Assembly: GCA_036382775.1 (NCBI GenBank)
Contig: DASVHD010000021.1
Span: 1 to 64,000 of the forward strand
Origin: a bacterium
GTDB taxonomy: Bacteria; Hydrothermota; Tepidihabitantia; SM23-42; JAOAFX01
Reading direction: 5' to 3'
DNA length: 64,000 bases
Positions 58,072-64,000 of the stretch are shown here, piece by piece; positions within the stretch are counted from its first letter, which is position 1; every line of letters starts with the position of its first letter. The position numbers and the translations under genes are program-made. The notes below the pieces were generated by a model. The model did no database searches, had not been told where the DNA came from, and was given only the letters and a program-made list of their open reading frames with translations.

Positions 58072-59223
58072 ATGAATGACAGAGCGGGAACATACCTCAA
58101 TCAACCGTCAGGGTATAAGGTATTCATTCCGAAATCATTGCCACCAAACCCTGTTATAATATTTGACAATGAATTGATGATGCTATTGTCCAGAGCTGAT
58201 AGGGTATTAGCGCGGTTGGACGCTATCACAACTATCCTGCCTAACCCTGATCTCTTTATTGGCATGTATGTGAAAAAAGAAGCTCTCTTAAGTTCGCAGA
58301 TTGAAGGGACCGAGGCTTCAATGCAGGGTATATTAGAATTTGAGGCAAATCTGATTCCGAAAGAGGATATAAATGAGATCAAACAAGTAGTAAACCATAT
58401 AAAAGCAATGAATTATGGTCTAGAGAGAATCAAAGAATTTCCCATGTCGCTACGGTTAATAAAAGAAATCCATAAACTTTTATTAGAAGGAACACGCGGC
58501 AGCCATAGAACGCCCGGCGAGTTTAAAAAAACTCAGAACTGGATTGGACCACCAGGATCAACCATTGTTAATGCTACTTATATTCCACCTCCACCAGATA
58601 TGATGTTATCATTAATGGGTGACCTTGAGAAATACTTCTATGCCGAAGACAAAATACCGGATTTAGTTAGAATCGCGTTGATTCACGCCCAGTTTGAAAC
58701 CATCCATCCCTTTCTTGATGGTAACGGTAGAATAGGAAGACTACTCATTACCTTTTATCTGATCTGGAAGAAAATTTTAGTCAAACCAACTCTATATTTG
58801 AGTTTTTATCTCAAAAAAAATCGAAATGAATACTATGACCTGTTGACGAAAATTCGCACCGAAGGTGATTGGGAACGATGGATAAAATTCTTTCTGAAAG
58901 GTGTATACACAACCTGTGATGAGGCGACAAATACTGCCCAGGAAATTATTCAATTAAAGGAACGATTATTAAACAAGATTTATGAAAATAAGATAACCAG
59001 TATCTATGCTGTTCGGTTATTAGACTTGTTGTTTAAAATCCCGTTGGTCAATGTTAAAAATGCTAAGGATACATTGGAAATTTCGCTGGTTTCAATAAAT
59101 CAATTATTTAGAAAATTTGAACAGCTCGGAATTTTAAAAGAGATAACCGGCAAAAAAAGATACCGGAGATATATTTTTAAAGACTATGTCGACCTTATCG
59201 CCCGGGGGACGGAAAATGAATGA
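58072..59223 (+). CDS. Fic-family protein with Fic_N and C-terminal winged-helix region
   Basis: The product is 383 aa. The N-terminal domain carries the inhibitory helix motif LLSSQIEGTEAS ((S/T)-x-x-x-E-(G/N), residues ~77-88) characteristic of self-inhibited Fic proteins. The Fic core has ETIHPFLDGNGRIGRLLITF (H-P-F-x-x-G-N-G-R-x-x-R, ~216). The last ~90 residues look like a winged helix (VSINQLFRKFEQLGILKEIT). Fic enzymes transfer AMP to protein hydroxyls, and this layout is often autoregulated. The paired AAGTNNACTT sites at the transcription start are a plausible target for its own DNA-binding domain (inference). Confidence 0.92.
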   Translation: MNDRAGTYLNQPSGYKVFIPKSLPPNPVIIFDNELMMLLSRADRVLARLDAITTILPNPDLFIGMYVKKEALLSSQIEGTEASMQGILEFEANLIPKEDINEIKQVVNHIKAMNYGLERIKEFPMSLRLIKEIHKLLLEGTRGSHRTPGEFKKTQNWIGPPGSTIVNATYIPPPPDMMLSLMGDLEKYFYAEDKIPDLVRIALIHAQFETIHPFLDGNGRIGRLLITFYLIWKKILVKPTLYLSFYLKKNRNEYYDLLTKIRTEGDWERWIKFFLKGVYTTCDEATNTAQEIIQLKERLLNKIYENKITSIYAVRLLDLLFKIPLVNVKNAKDTLEISLVSINQLFRKFEQLGILKEITGKKRYRRYIFKDYVDLIARGTENE

Positions 59224-59299
59224 AAAAGATTATTTCCACTGGTTAAAAGAAGATTTGATCCATATCTGTCGTTGCGAAGCGACGAAGTCGCTGCGGTAA
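59216..59299 (+). pseudogene. 5' remnant of a lost gene following fic (E-K-D-Y-x-x-W...E-D-L-I start)
   Basis: ATG at 59216 overlaps the fic stop by 8 nt and reads M-N-E-K-D-Y-F-H-W-L-K-E-D-L-I-H before running into a palindromic repeat (TTGCGAAGCGACGAAGTCG) and stopping after 27 codons. The word is like the start of some adenine-specific DNA methyltransferases (recollection only). A second copy of the same start follows the other fic gene (60501-60552). Confidence 0.55.
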
Positions 59300-59405
59300 T
59301 CGCATAGATTAAATTTTTCTAATGACAAGCGTGACCTGCGTGCCGCACATTAATTCTGATTATTCTTCGAGCCAGTGCAGCGAGTCGAGAAGTACATGGC
59401 TTTTA

Positions 59406-59433
59406 TTGACAAATTTGTAAATCGTGTTATAAT
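59406..59433 (+). promoter_or_regulatory. Leaderless-type promoter of rhuM-fic
   Basis: TTGACA (59406-59411), a 16-nt spacer and TATAAT (59428-59433), both consensus. Six nt separate the -10 box from the ATG at 59440. Confidence 0.85.
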
Positions 59434-59439
59434 GATTTG

Positions 59440-60438
59440 ATGAAAAATAATGTAAAAGACAGCAGGGGCGAGATTGTTATCTATAAAACCTCTGATAAAC
59501 AGGTAAGACTTAATGTCAAATTGGAAAGAGAAACAGTCTGGCTTACCCAGAAACAGATTGCAGTACTTTTCGGCACAGAAAGACCTGCTATCACTAAACA
59601 TTTGAGAAATGTGTTCAAAAGCAAGGAATTAGACAAGAAATCAGTATGTTCCATTTTGGAACATACTGCCACAGACGGTAAGACTTACAAAACCAATTAC
59701 TATAATCTTGACGCGATAATTTCCGTTGGTTACCGGGTCAATTCACGCCGGGCAACCCAGTTTCGCATCTGGGCAACGAGAGTCCTCAAAGACTATCTTG
59801 TAAAAGGGTATGCCATTGACAAAAAACGACTATTGAAACAACAGGAAAAATTTATAGAACTTCAGCAAACAGTGGCTTTCTTAAAAGAAAAAAGTGCCAT
59901 ACCGGAGATTAAAACACAAATGCACGAGATTTTGTCAATTATCAATGATTATGCTAACTCAATGACCCTCTTATTTCAATATGACAAAGGCAAGGTGCCA
60001 GTATATAAAACCAGAAAGCCACGTTTTGTTTTAACCTATGAAACATCCTTAAGGCTGATCGATGAATTTAAGAAAGAATTAATTACAAAAGATGAAGCTT
60101 CTTATCTTTTTGGGAAAGAAGTCAACGAGAAATTAGCAGGAATATTGGGCGCAATATATCAGACATTTGAAAAAAGGGATCTTTATGGCTCGGTCGAAGA
60201 AAAAGCTGCGAATTTACTCTATCTGACCATCAAAGATCATCCTTTCGTTGATGGAAACAAGCGCATCGGTTCGCTATTGTTCATCCATTATTTGAATAAA
60301 AACAAATGTATGTTAAACAAAGCAGGCAAACCGAAAATAAGCGTAACCACAATAGTTGCTTTGGCATTGTTAATTGCCAATAGTGACCCCAAAGAGAAAG
60401 AAATAATGATAAATATCGTAACCAACCTGCTAAGATGA
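59440..60438 (+). CDS. RhuM-like DNA-binding domain fused to a Fic/Doc domain
   Basis: The product is 332 aa. The N-terminal ~140 residues match the RhuM/virulence-protein family ([21 protein letters not shown], then [11 protein letters not shown] and [41 protein letters not shown]), with a helix-turn-helix-like segment at the start. A linker helix leads to a Fic/Doc C-terminal domain with [20 protein letters not shown] (H-P-F-x-D-G-N-K-R, ~270), the Doc form, which in P1 Doc phosphorylates EF-Tu. Such fusions are common in environmental genomes and untested. The ATG at 59440 is preferred over a TTG one codon upstream, and the message should be leaderless. Confidence 0.88.
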   Translation: MKNNVKDSRGEIVIYKTSDKQVRLNVKLERETVWLTQKQIAVLFGTERPAITKHLRNVFKSKELDKKSVCSILEHTATDGKTYKTNYYNLDAIISVGYRVNSRRATQFRIWATRVLKDYLVKGYAIDKKRLLKQQEKFIELQQTVAFLKEKSAIPEIKTQMHEILSIINDYANSMTLLFQYDKGKVPVYKTRKPRFVLTYETSLRLIDEFKKELITKDEASYLFGKEVNEKLAGILGAIYQTFEKRDLYGSVEEKAANLLYLTIKDHPFVDGNKRIGSLLFIHYLNKNKCMLNKAGKPKISVTTIVALALLIANSDPKEKEIMINIVTNLLR

Positions 60439-60500
60439 TTGTTTCTTATCGTATTCTATTATTTTCATCAGACGGTGAAATTGGATGAAAAGTAGTGTTA

Positions 60501-60552
60501 ATGAAAAAAAGATTATTCTAACTGGTCAAATGAGGATTTAATCCAACTGTAA
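60501..60552 (+). pseudogene. Second fossil of the same lost gene, frameshifted
   Basis: After correcting one extra A in the run at 60504-60510, the sequence reads K-D-Y-S-N-W-S-N-E-D-L-I-Q-L then TAA. This matches the fragment at 59216 (E-K-D-Y-F-H-W-L-K-E-D-L-I) in the same position after a Fic gene. It is too short for independent family assignment. Confidence 0.45.
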
Positions 60553-60563
60553 TGTGTTATGTC

Positions 60564-60591
60564 TTGACACTTAGAATGTGATATATATAGT
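60564..60591 (+). promoter_or_regulatory. Promoter of the acetyltransferase gene
   Basis: TTGACA (60564-60569), a 16-nt spacer and TATAGT (60586-60591). The leader ends in TGGAGGAA about 9 nt before the ATG. Confidence 0.75.
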
Positions 60592-60648
60592 ATTCAGTGT
60601 AATTCGAAATTGAAGAGCGAATAATAACTATCTGGAGGAATTAAAAAT

Positions 60649-61110
60649 ATGGAAAAAAGCATTAACATTCGCAGTTTTGATGTCAACCACGATTTTGAGC
60701 AGGTGCAGCAATTGGATTCTTGTATTAATGGGAATCGTCAGAGGGACGTTGTTTACCAAGATATTAAAAATTATTCAGGGCAGATTTATATTGCCGATAT
60801 CGATGGAATAATTGTTGGATTTGTTTCACTTTCACGATCGTTTTGGAATGATATCGCAATGATTGATCATCTGGCGGTAATCGAAAACTGGCGCAAGAAA
60901 GGAGTGGGTAGACTACTCATTAATCATATTTTGAATGAAGGGCGAAAGCGGAATATTAGATTCATCTGTGTTCAAACAGCATTATGGAATTTTGGAGCGA
61001 TAGAGTTCTATAAGCGATTGGCATTTTCTCTAAGAGGGATTTTCCCTGAATATATAGGTGAAGGGAACGATATGGTATGGCTAGATATTGATTTAAGAAA
61101 ACGATTATGA
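60649..61110 (+). CDS. GNAT-family N-acetyltransferase
   Basis: The product is 153 aa with the GNAT fold. GQIYIADIDGIIVGFVSLS is the beta-2/beta-3 hairpin, MIDHLAVIENWRKKGVGRLLINHIL is motif A with the acetyl-CoA loop (R-K-K-G-V-G-R), and RFICVQTALWNFGAIEFYKRLAF is motif B, as in RimI-like enzymes. The acceptor is unknown. It has its own promoter and a strong ribosome site. Its AT content matches the Fic block rather than the flanking housekeeping genes. Confidence 0.9.
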   Translation: MEKSINIRSFDVNHDFEQVQQLDSCINGNRQRDVVYQDIKNYSGQIYIADIDGIIVGFVSLSRSFWNDIAMIDHLAVIENWRKKGVGRLLINHILNEGRKRNIRFICVQTALWNFGAIEFYKRLAFSLRGIFPEYIGEGNDMVWLDIDLRKRL

Positions 61111-61208
61111 CTACGGCTAACAGCGGATAAAAGGCAACAGGGACAGGCGCTAACTTTTAACTTTCTCTATTTCTCGAAAAAACGAGAAAAGAGGTTGATG
61201 GAAAGGCT

Positions 61209-61459
61209 GAGATTGCTTCGTCCCGTCGATAACGGGACTCGCAATGACAAACCCTCACCCCTTCCCCCGTATCGGGTATGGGGCAGGCTCTCTCCCTTAC
61301 TGAATGTCCCGAGTGAAACGAGTGGGAAGGGAGAGGATAAAGGTGAGGGTGGCATTCGTGATGATGAATTAAGAATTGACGGTGTGAGTAATGACTTCAG
61401 TTAGGCTTTCAGCCTGATAGGGCAAGCAAAATCGCTGGATTCCGGATCAAGTCCGGAAT
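61209..61459. repeat. Stack of three unrelated intergenic palindromes
   Basis: First, TTGC..GTCCCGT-CGATA-ACGGGAC..GCAA (about 61213-61243). Second, a long inverted repeat with outer arms CCCTCACC (61252-61259)/GGTGAGGG (61342-61349) and inner arms CTCTCCCTT (61290-61298)/AAGGGAGAG (61327-61335). Third, ATTCCGGA-TCAAG-TCCGGAAT (61439-61459). No gene lies in 61111-61529. Confidence 0.75.
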
Positions 61460-61529
61460 GACAGGCGACGGGATTCGCAATGACGGATTACAAAGGGAAT
61501 GGGGCTTGTATTGACAGGATGGAGCAGAT

Positions 61530-63473
61530 TTACAGCGCACCCTGTATCCGGCGCAGGATCCAGTCGGCCGCGAGCAGGACAAAGATAAGGATGTAGACCA
61601 CCGGGTGGTCCAGGTTCATGCTTCGCTTCACGATCTCGGGCCGGGCTGCCGGCGGCACGAAGCCCGCGAGACGGTCCAGCGCATAGAATTGTCCACCGGT
61701 GCTTTCAGCCAGGGATGACAGCAGGATGCGGTTGATGCTTTTTCTAATCTCCACATTATCACCCGAAATGACAAGGTTACGATCATGACTTTTAAGCGAA
61801 TCATTATCCAGCAAGCCATAAGCAGTGACCGTGATATTACCTTTATCATCCGGCATGAACGAAGCCTCGTAAAACCCTTGCGCCGTCTCGAAAAAGGGGA
61901 TCTTTCTATTGCCCGCGACCGCATAAAAATCACCGCCGCCTTTCCGATTGAAGTTCCGGTCATAGCTCTCAAGTTTGAGGGTGACGGGTTCACCGCGCGG
62001 GAATTTTTGAGCAAATGATTTTAAAACCAGCCTGTTCTCCCGGCCGACCGGCGAAAGGAAGCGGATGATATCATGCGTCAATTGCGGGAGCGTGGCCGCT
62101 TGCGGCCGCGCCTGCTGGGAAAAATCCCAGGTGCCGAGATCGAGAGCATTGATCTGGAACACATAACCGTTCGAGTGTTTGCGGTACGCGATGAGCGGGA
62201 CCTTGTTGGATTCCGCGATCACCGTAGCATCGGTCTTAACGCCAAGGACCTGGTTGATAACCTCGAAAGGTGGATACTCGTTCCCGGATTTAAGGTTCGA
62301 GAAATCGGAGACGATCTGGACCGGGAAGTCGCCCTTGACCTGATTGCCGGTGATAGCTATGGGCAGTACCGCGCGAAGCGCATCGTCAACCTGCTCGCAG
62401 GAACCCATGATCAGTAAGCCTTTAGCCCGGTCCAGAAGGTGCGCCAGATCGAATTGAGCACCGGCGCCGTACCGGGCGTTGTCAAGAACAATGATATCGA
62501 ACGACGCCGGATCTGGAAGTCGAGTGATATCCGTCTGCGCGATCAGGTCGCGGAAACTGCCGGGGATAAGCCGCGCGTATGCGGAAAGGGTAATGCCTTC
62601 AATGGTTTTCAGCCCGGCAAGCACGTGCCGGGTATTGAAAGAAAGATGGTCGGTAATGTACAGGACCGATACGGCCCGGTCATAGGTCCTTATCGCCAGC
62701 GTGACCTTATTATCATCATAACCCGATTCGCCAGGCTGCGGCGCGACATTGATGAAGACCGTGTTCGTACCGGCGATGATTTGCGGGATCTCAAACTCCA
62801 GGGAGGATCTAGCCTTGGTCATGCTGAGGGCGAAGGTTTCATGGGTTTGAAAGTTCTGCCCCTGGGTTTTGAGCGATAACCGACCCGTGCCTTGGTCAAA
62901 GCCCGCGCTGGTGAGTTCGACTTTGATCCGTACTGAATCACCGGCATAAGCTATTTGTGGATAGGTGATGTCGCTGATCGCGATATTTTTTTCCATTTCA
63001 GCACCAGCCGCGAATACGTTGACCGGGACCGGGATTCGGGCAGCTGCAGCAATGGGCGGTTCGCCGAAATTGTGATTTCCGTCGGTGATCAGAATTATCG
63101 AAGATGGATTCTGTTCCTGGACATCGGCAAGCGCCCTCGTGATGTCGGTAAAACTGCCGTATGGACCTGTCGTGTCCGGCATCTGGCTGACCAGGCTTTC
63201 GGCAAAGAAAAAAATCGAATGGGGAAAACCGATATTTTTAAGTTCCTGGATCGCGGCAGGTAAATGGGTTCTGAAGCTCTGCGACAGGTCAATGAGCACG
63301 ATGGCCTTTCCCGGATGCCGCGTTTGCATGATATTCCATTCCAACCGGGACAGTATCAAGAAGAGAAATAAGATAGGCAGAGCCCTCAAGACCAACCGCC
63401 GCGGGTTCCCGTAGTATAGGGCGACCGCGGCGGTTAACCCGGCACTGCTAATCAATAATGGTATCAATATCAC
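61530..63473 (-). CDS. Membrane-anchored VWA-like protein
   Basis: The product is 647 aa. Two N-terminal membrane helices (residues ~1-20 and 28-43) precede a von Willebrand-A-like domain (A-I-V-L-I-D-L-S-Q-S-F, partial MIDAS D-x-S-x-S, and I-I-L-I-T-D-G-N-H-N-F-G). A long beta-rich region follows, a glutamine-amidotransferase-like Rossmann segment (SVLYITDHLSFNTRHVLAGL, FDIIVLDNARYG, GLLIMGSCEQ) and a C-terminal membrane helix (VVYILIFVLLAADWILRRI). This resembles the BatA-type and VWA/GATase membrane proteins found with MoxR ATPases; none is visible here. It overlaps the upstream gene by 26 nt. Confidence 0.75.
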   Translation of the reverse strand: MILIPLLISSAGLTAAVALYYGNPRRLVLRALPILFLFLILSRLEWNIMQTRHPGKAIVLIDLSQSFRTHLPAAIQELKNIGFPHSIFFFAESLVSQMPDTTGPYGSFTDITRALADVQEQNPSSIILITDGNHNFGEPPIAAAARIPVPVNVFAAGAEMEKNIAISDITYPQIAYAGDSVRIKVELTSAGFDQGTGRLSLKTQGQNFQTHETFALSMTKARSSLEFEIPQIIAGTNTVFINVAPQPGESGYDDNKVTLAIRTYDRAVSVLYITDHLSFNTRHVLAGLKTIEGITLSAYARLIPGSFRDLIAQTDITRLPDPASFDIIVLDNARYGAGAQFDLAHLLDRAKGLLIMGSCEQVDDALRAVLPIAITGNQVKGDFPVQIVSDFSNLKSGNEYPPFEVINQVLGVKTDATVIAESNKVPLIAYRKHSNGYVFQINALDLGTWDFSQQARPQAATLPQLTHDIIRFLSPVGRENRLVLKSFAQKFPRGEPVTLKLESYDRNFNRKGGGDFYAVAGNRKIPFFETAQGFYEASFMPDDKGNITVTAYGLLDNDSLKSHDRNLVISGDNVEIRKSINRILLSSLAESTGGQFYALDRLAGFVPPAARPEIVKRSMNLDHPVVYILIFVLLAADWILRRIQGAL

Positions 63474-64000
63474 ATTGTTCCGGTCTCAAAGGCACAATAT
63501 TTTTCTCGCTCAGGGATACCGGCGCTTCGCCCATCATACCGGTGGCGATGATCAATATCGTGTATTCGCTTGAATCCCTGACTTCGAAAGAGAATTCGCC
63601 TTTGTTAAGCCGGGCGATGGCCACGGGCAAGGAGCGCTTCAGTATCGCCAGGCCATCCAGCAGCGCCGTTGAGTCATCAATGACCGCTTTGCCTTTGAGC
63701 ACGAAAGGCTTGTACAGCGAATCCGGCGTTATGCTGATGATGAACGGCAGTATGGTATTCCCGCTGAGATCGGATGCAGTCGTAAAATAGCAGTAATAGG
63801 TGGTGTCATACCGCAGTGAATCATCGGCAGATCGGGGGGTAAGGGCCAGATGCCGGTAATCAGACCACAGCGGGTCCAAACTTTTTTTGGGCAGGATCCG
63901 AAAACGCAATGACGATGACGTGGTATCCATGGCTTTCGCGAACTGCATGCGGAATACGGAATTTTTATATCCCCGCGTATAGCTTGCGAGCCATGGCCGT
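63448..64000 (-). CDS. Hypothetical envelope protein, N-terminus beyond the window
   Basis: The frame stays open from the TAG at 63448 to the window edge (about 183 codons). The ATG at 63948 is internal, because the sequence upstream (S-Y-T-R-G-Y-K-N-S-V-F-R) is protein-like. The visible part is beta-rich: FRILPKKSLDPLWSDYRHLAL, YDTTYYCYFTTASDLSGNT, EFSFEVRDSSEYTILIIAT, suggesting a wheel of Ig-like strands. Its 3' end overlaps the VWA-like gene by 26 nt, so the two are probably co-expressed; many such pairs encode DUF4159/BatA-type partners. No function can be assigned. Confidence 0.6.
   Translation of the reverse strand, partial: RPWLASYTRGYKNSVFRMQFAKAMDTTSSSLRFRILPKKSLDPLWSDYRHLALTPRSADDSLRYDTTYYCYFTTASDLSGNTILPFIISITPDSLYKPFVLKGKAVIDDSTALLDGLAILKRSLPVAIARLNKGEFSFEVRDSSEYTILIIATGMMGEAPVSLSEKNIVPLRPEQCDIDTIID

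Overview
The window reads as a chromosomal segment of an uncultured bacterium, most like candidate phylum WOR-3 (Stahlbacteria) or a neighbour in the Bacteroidota/FCB sphere. This is inferred from gene content and was not searched. The reasons are five large secreted proteins ending in a type IX secretion (T9SS)-like sorting domain, a bacterial geranylgeranylglyceryl-phosphate synthase family protein, a GTP-type PEP carboxykinase, a double-domain ThyX and many intergenic palindromes. GC-rich housekeeping blocks alternate with clearly AT-rich accessory blocks.

Layout. 1-10950 is accessory: an edge-truncated REP-associated (HUH) transposase, two beta-propeller surface proteins, pckG, two hicB-type antitoxins (one with a nonsense-broken hicA), a putative HEPN protein and three copies of a ~240 bp dispersed repeat. 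10973-19548 (minus strand) is the translation operon thrS-infC-rpmI-rplT-pheS-pheT, followed by a small coiled-coil gene, zapA, a 6S RNA and rny. 19648-24895 holds an EamA-like half transporter, a sugar nucleotidyltransferase, a ROK kinase, a GGGPS-family protein, purD and purE. 25121-37400 is an AT-rich defence island on one strand: a Hachiman-like nuclease/helicase pair, type I restriction-modification (hsdM, hsdS, a YhcG-type nuclease, hsdR), a YgjP-like metallopeptidase, RadC and a fragment of a second YhcG gene.

37413-57697 returns to chromosomal genes: a TsaC/low-molecular-weight-phosphatase fusion, thyX, three secreted hydrolases or peptidases, rnc, ridA, a tRNA-Pro(GGG), an MFS transporter, lysC, an exopolysaccharide sugar transferase, an S4 protein, pdxA and a PD40 protein. 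57900-61500 is a second AT-rich block with two Fic-domain genes, each followed by a fossil of the same downstream gene, an acetyltransferase and a stack of palindromic repeats. 61530-64000 holds two overlapping minus-strand envelope proteins, the second running off the window.

Gene expression. Almost every promoter I can see is TTGAC(A/T) or TTGATT, then a 16-nt spacer, then TATAAT-like. In at least six cases (thrS, the EamA-like gene, hicB, lysC, the MFS gene and rhuM-fic) only 5-6 nt separate the -10 box from the start codon, so the mRNA should be leaderless. Other genes carry strong Shine-Dalgarno sequences, and infC keeps the classical ATT start. The best leads for new biology are the leaderless promoter class, the Hachiman-like/type I defence island, the TsaC-YwlE-like fusion, the dispersed repeat family and the palindromic inserts inside coding sequences.
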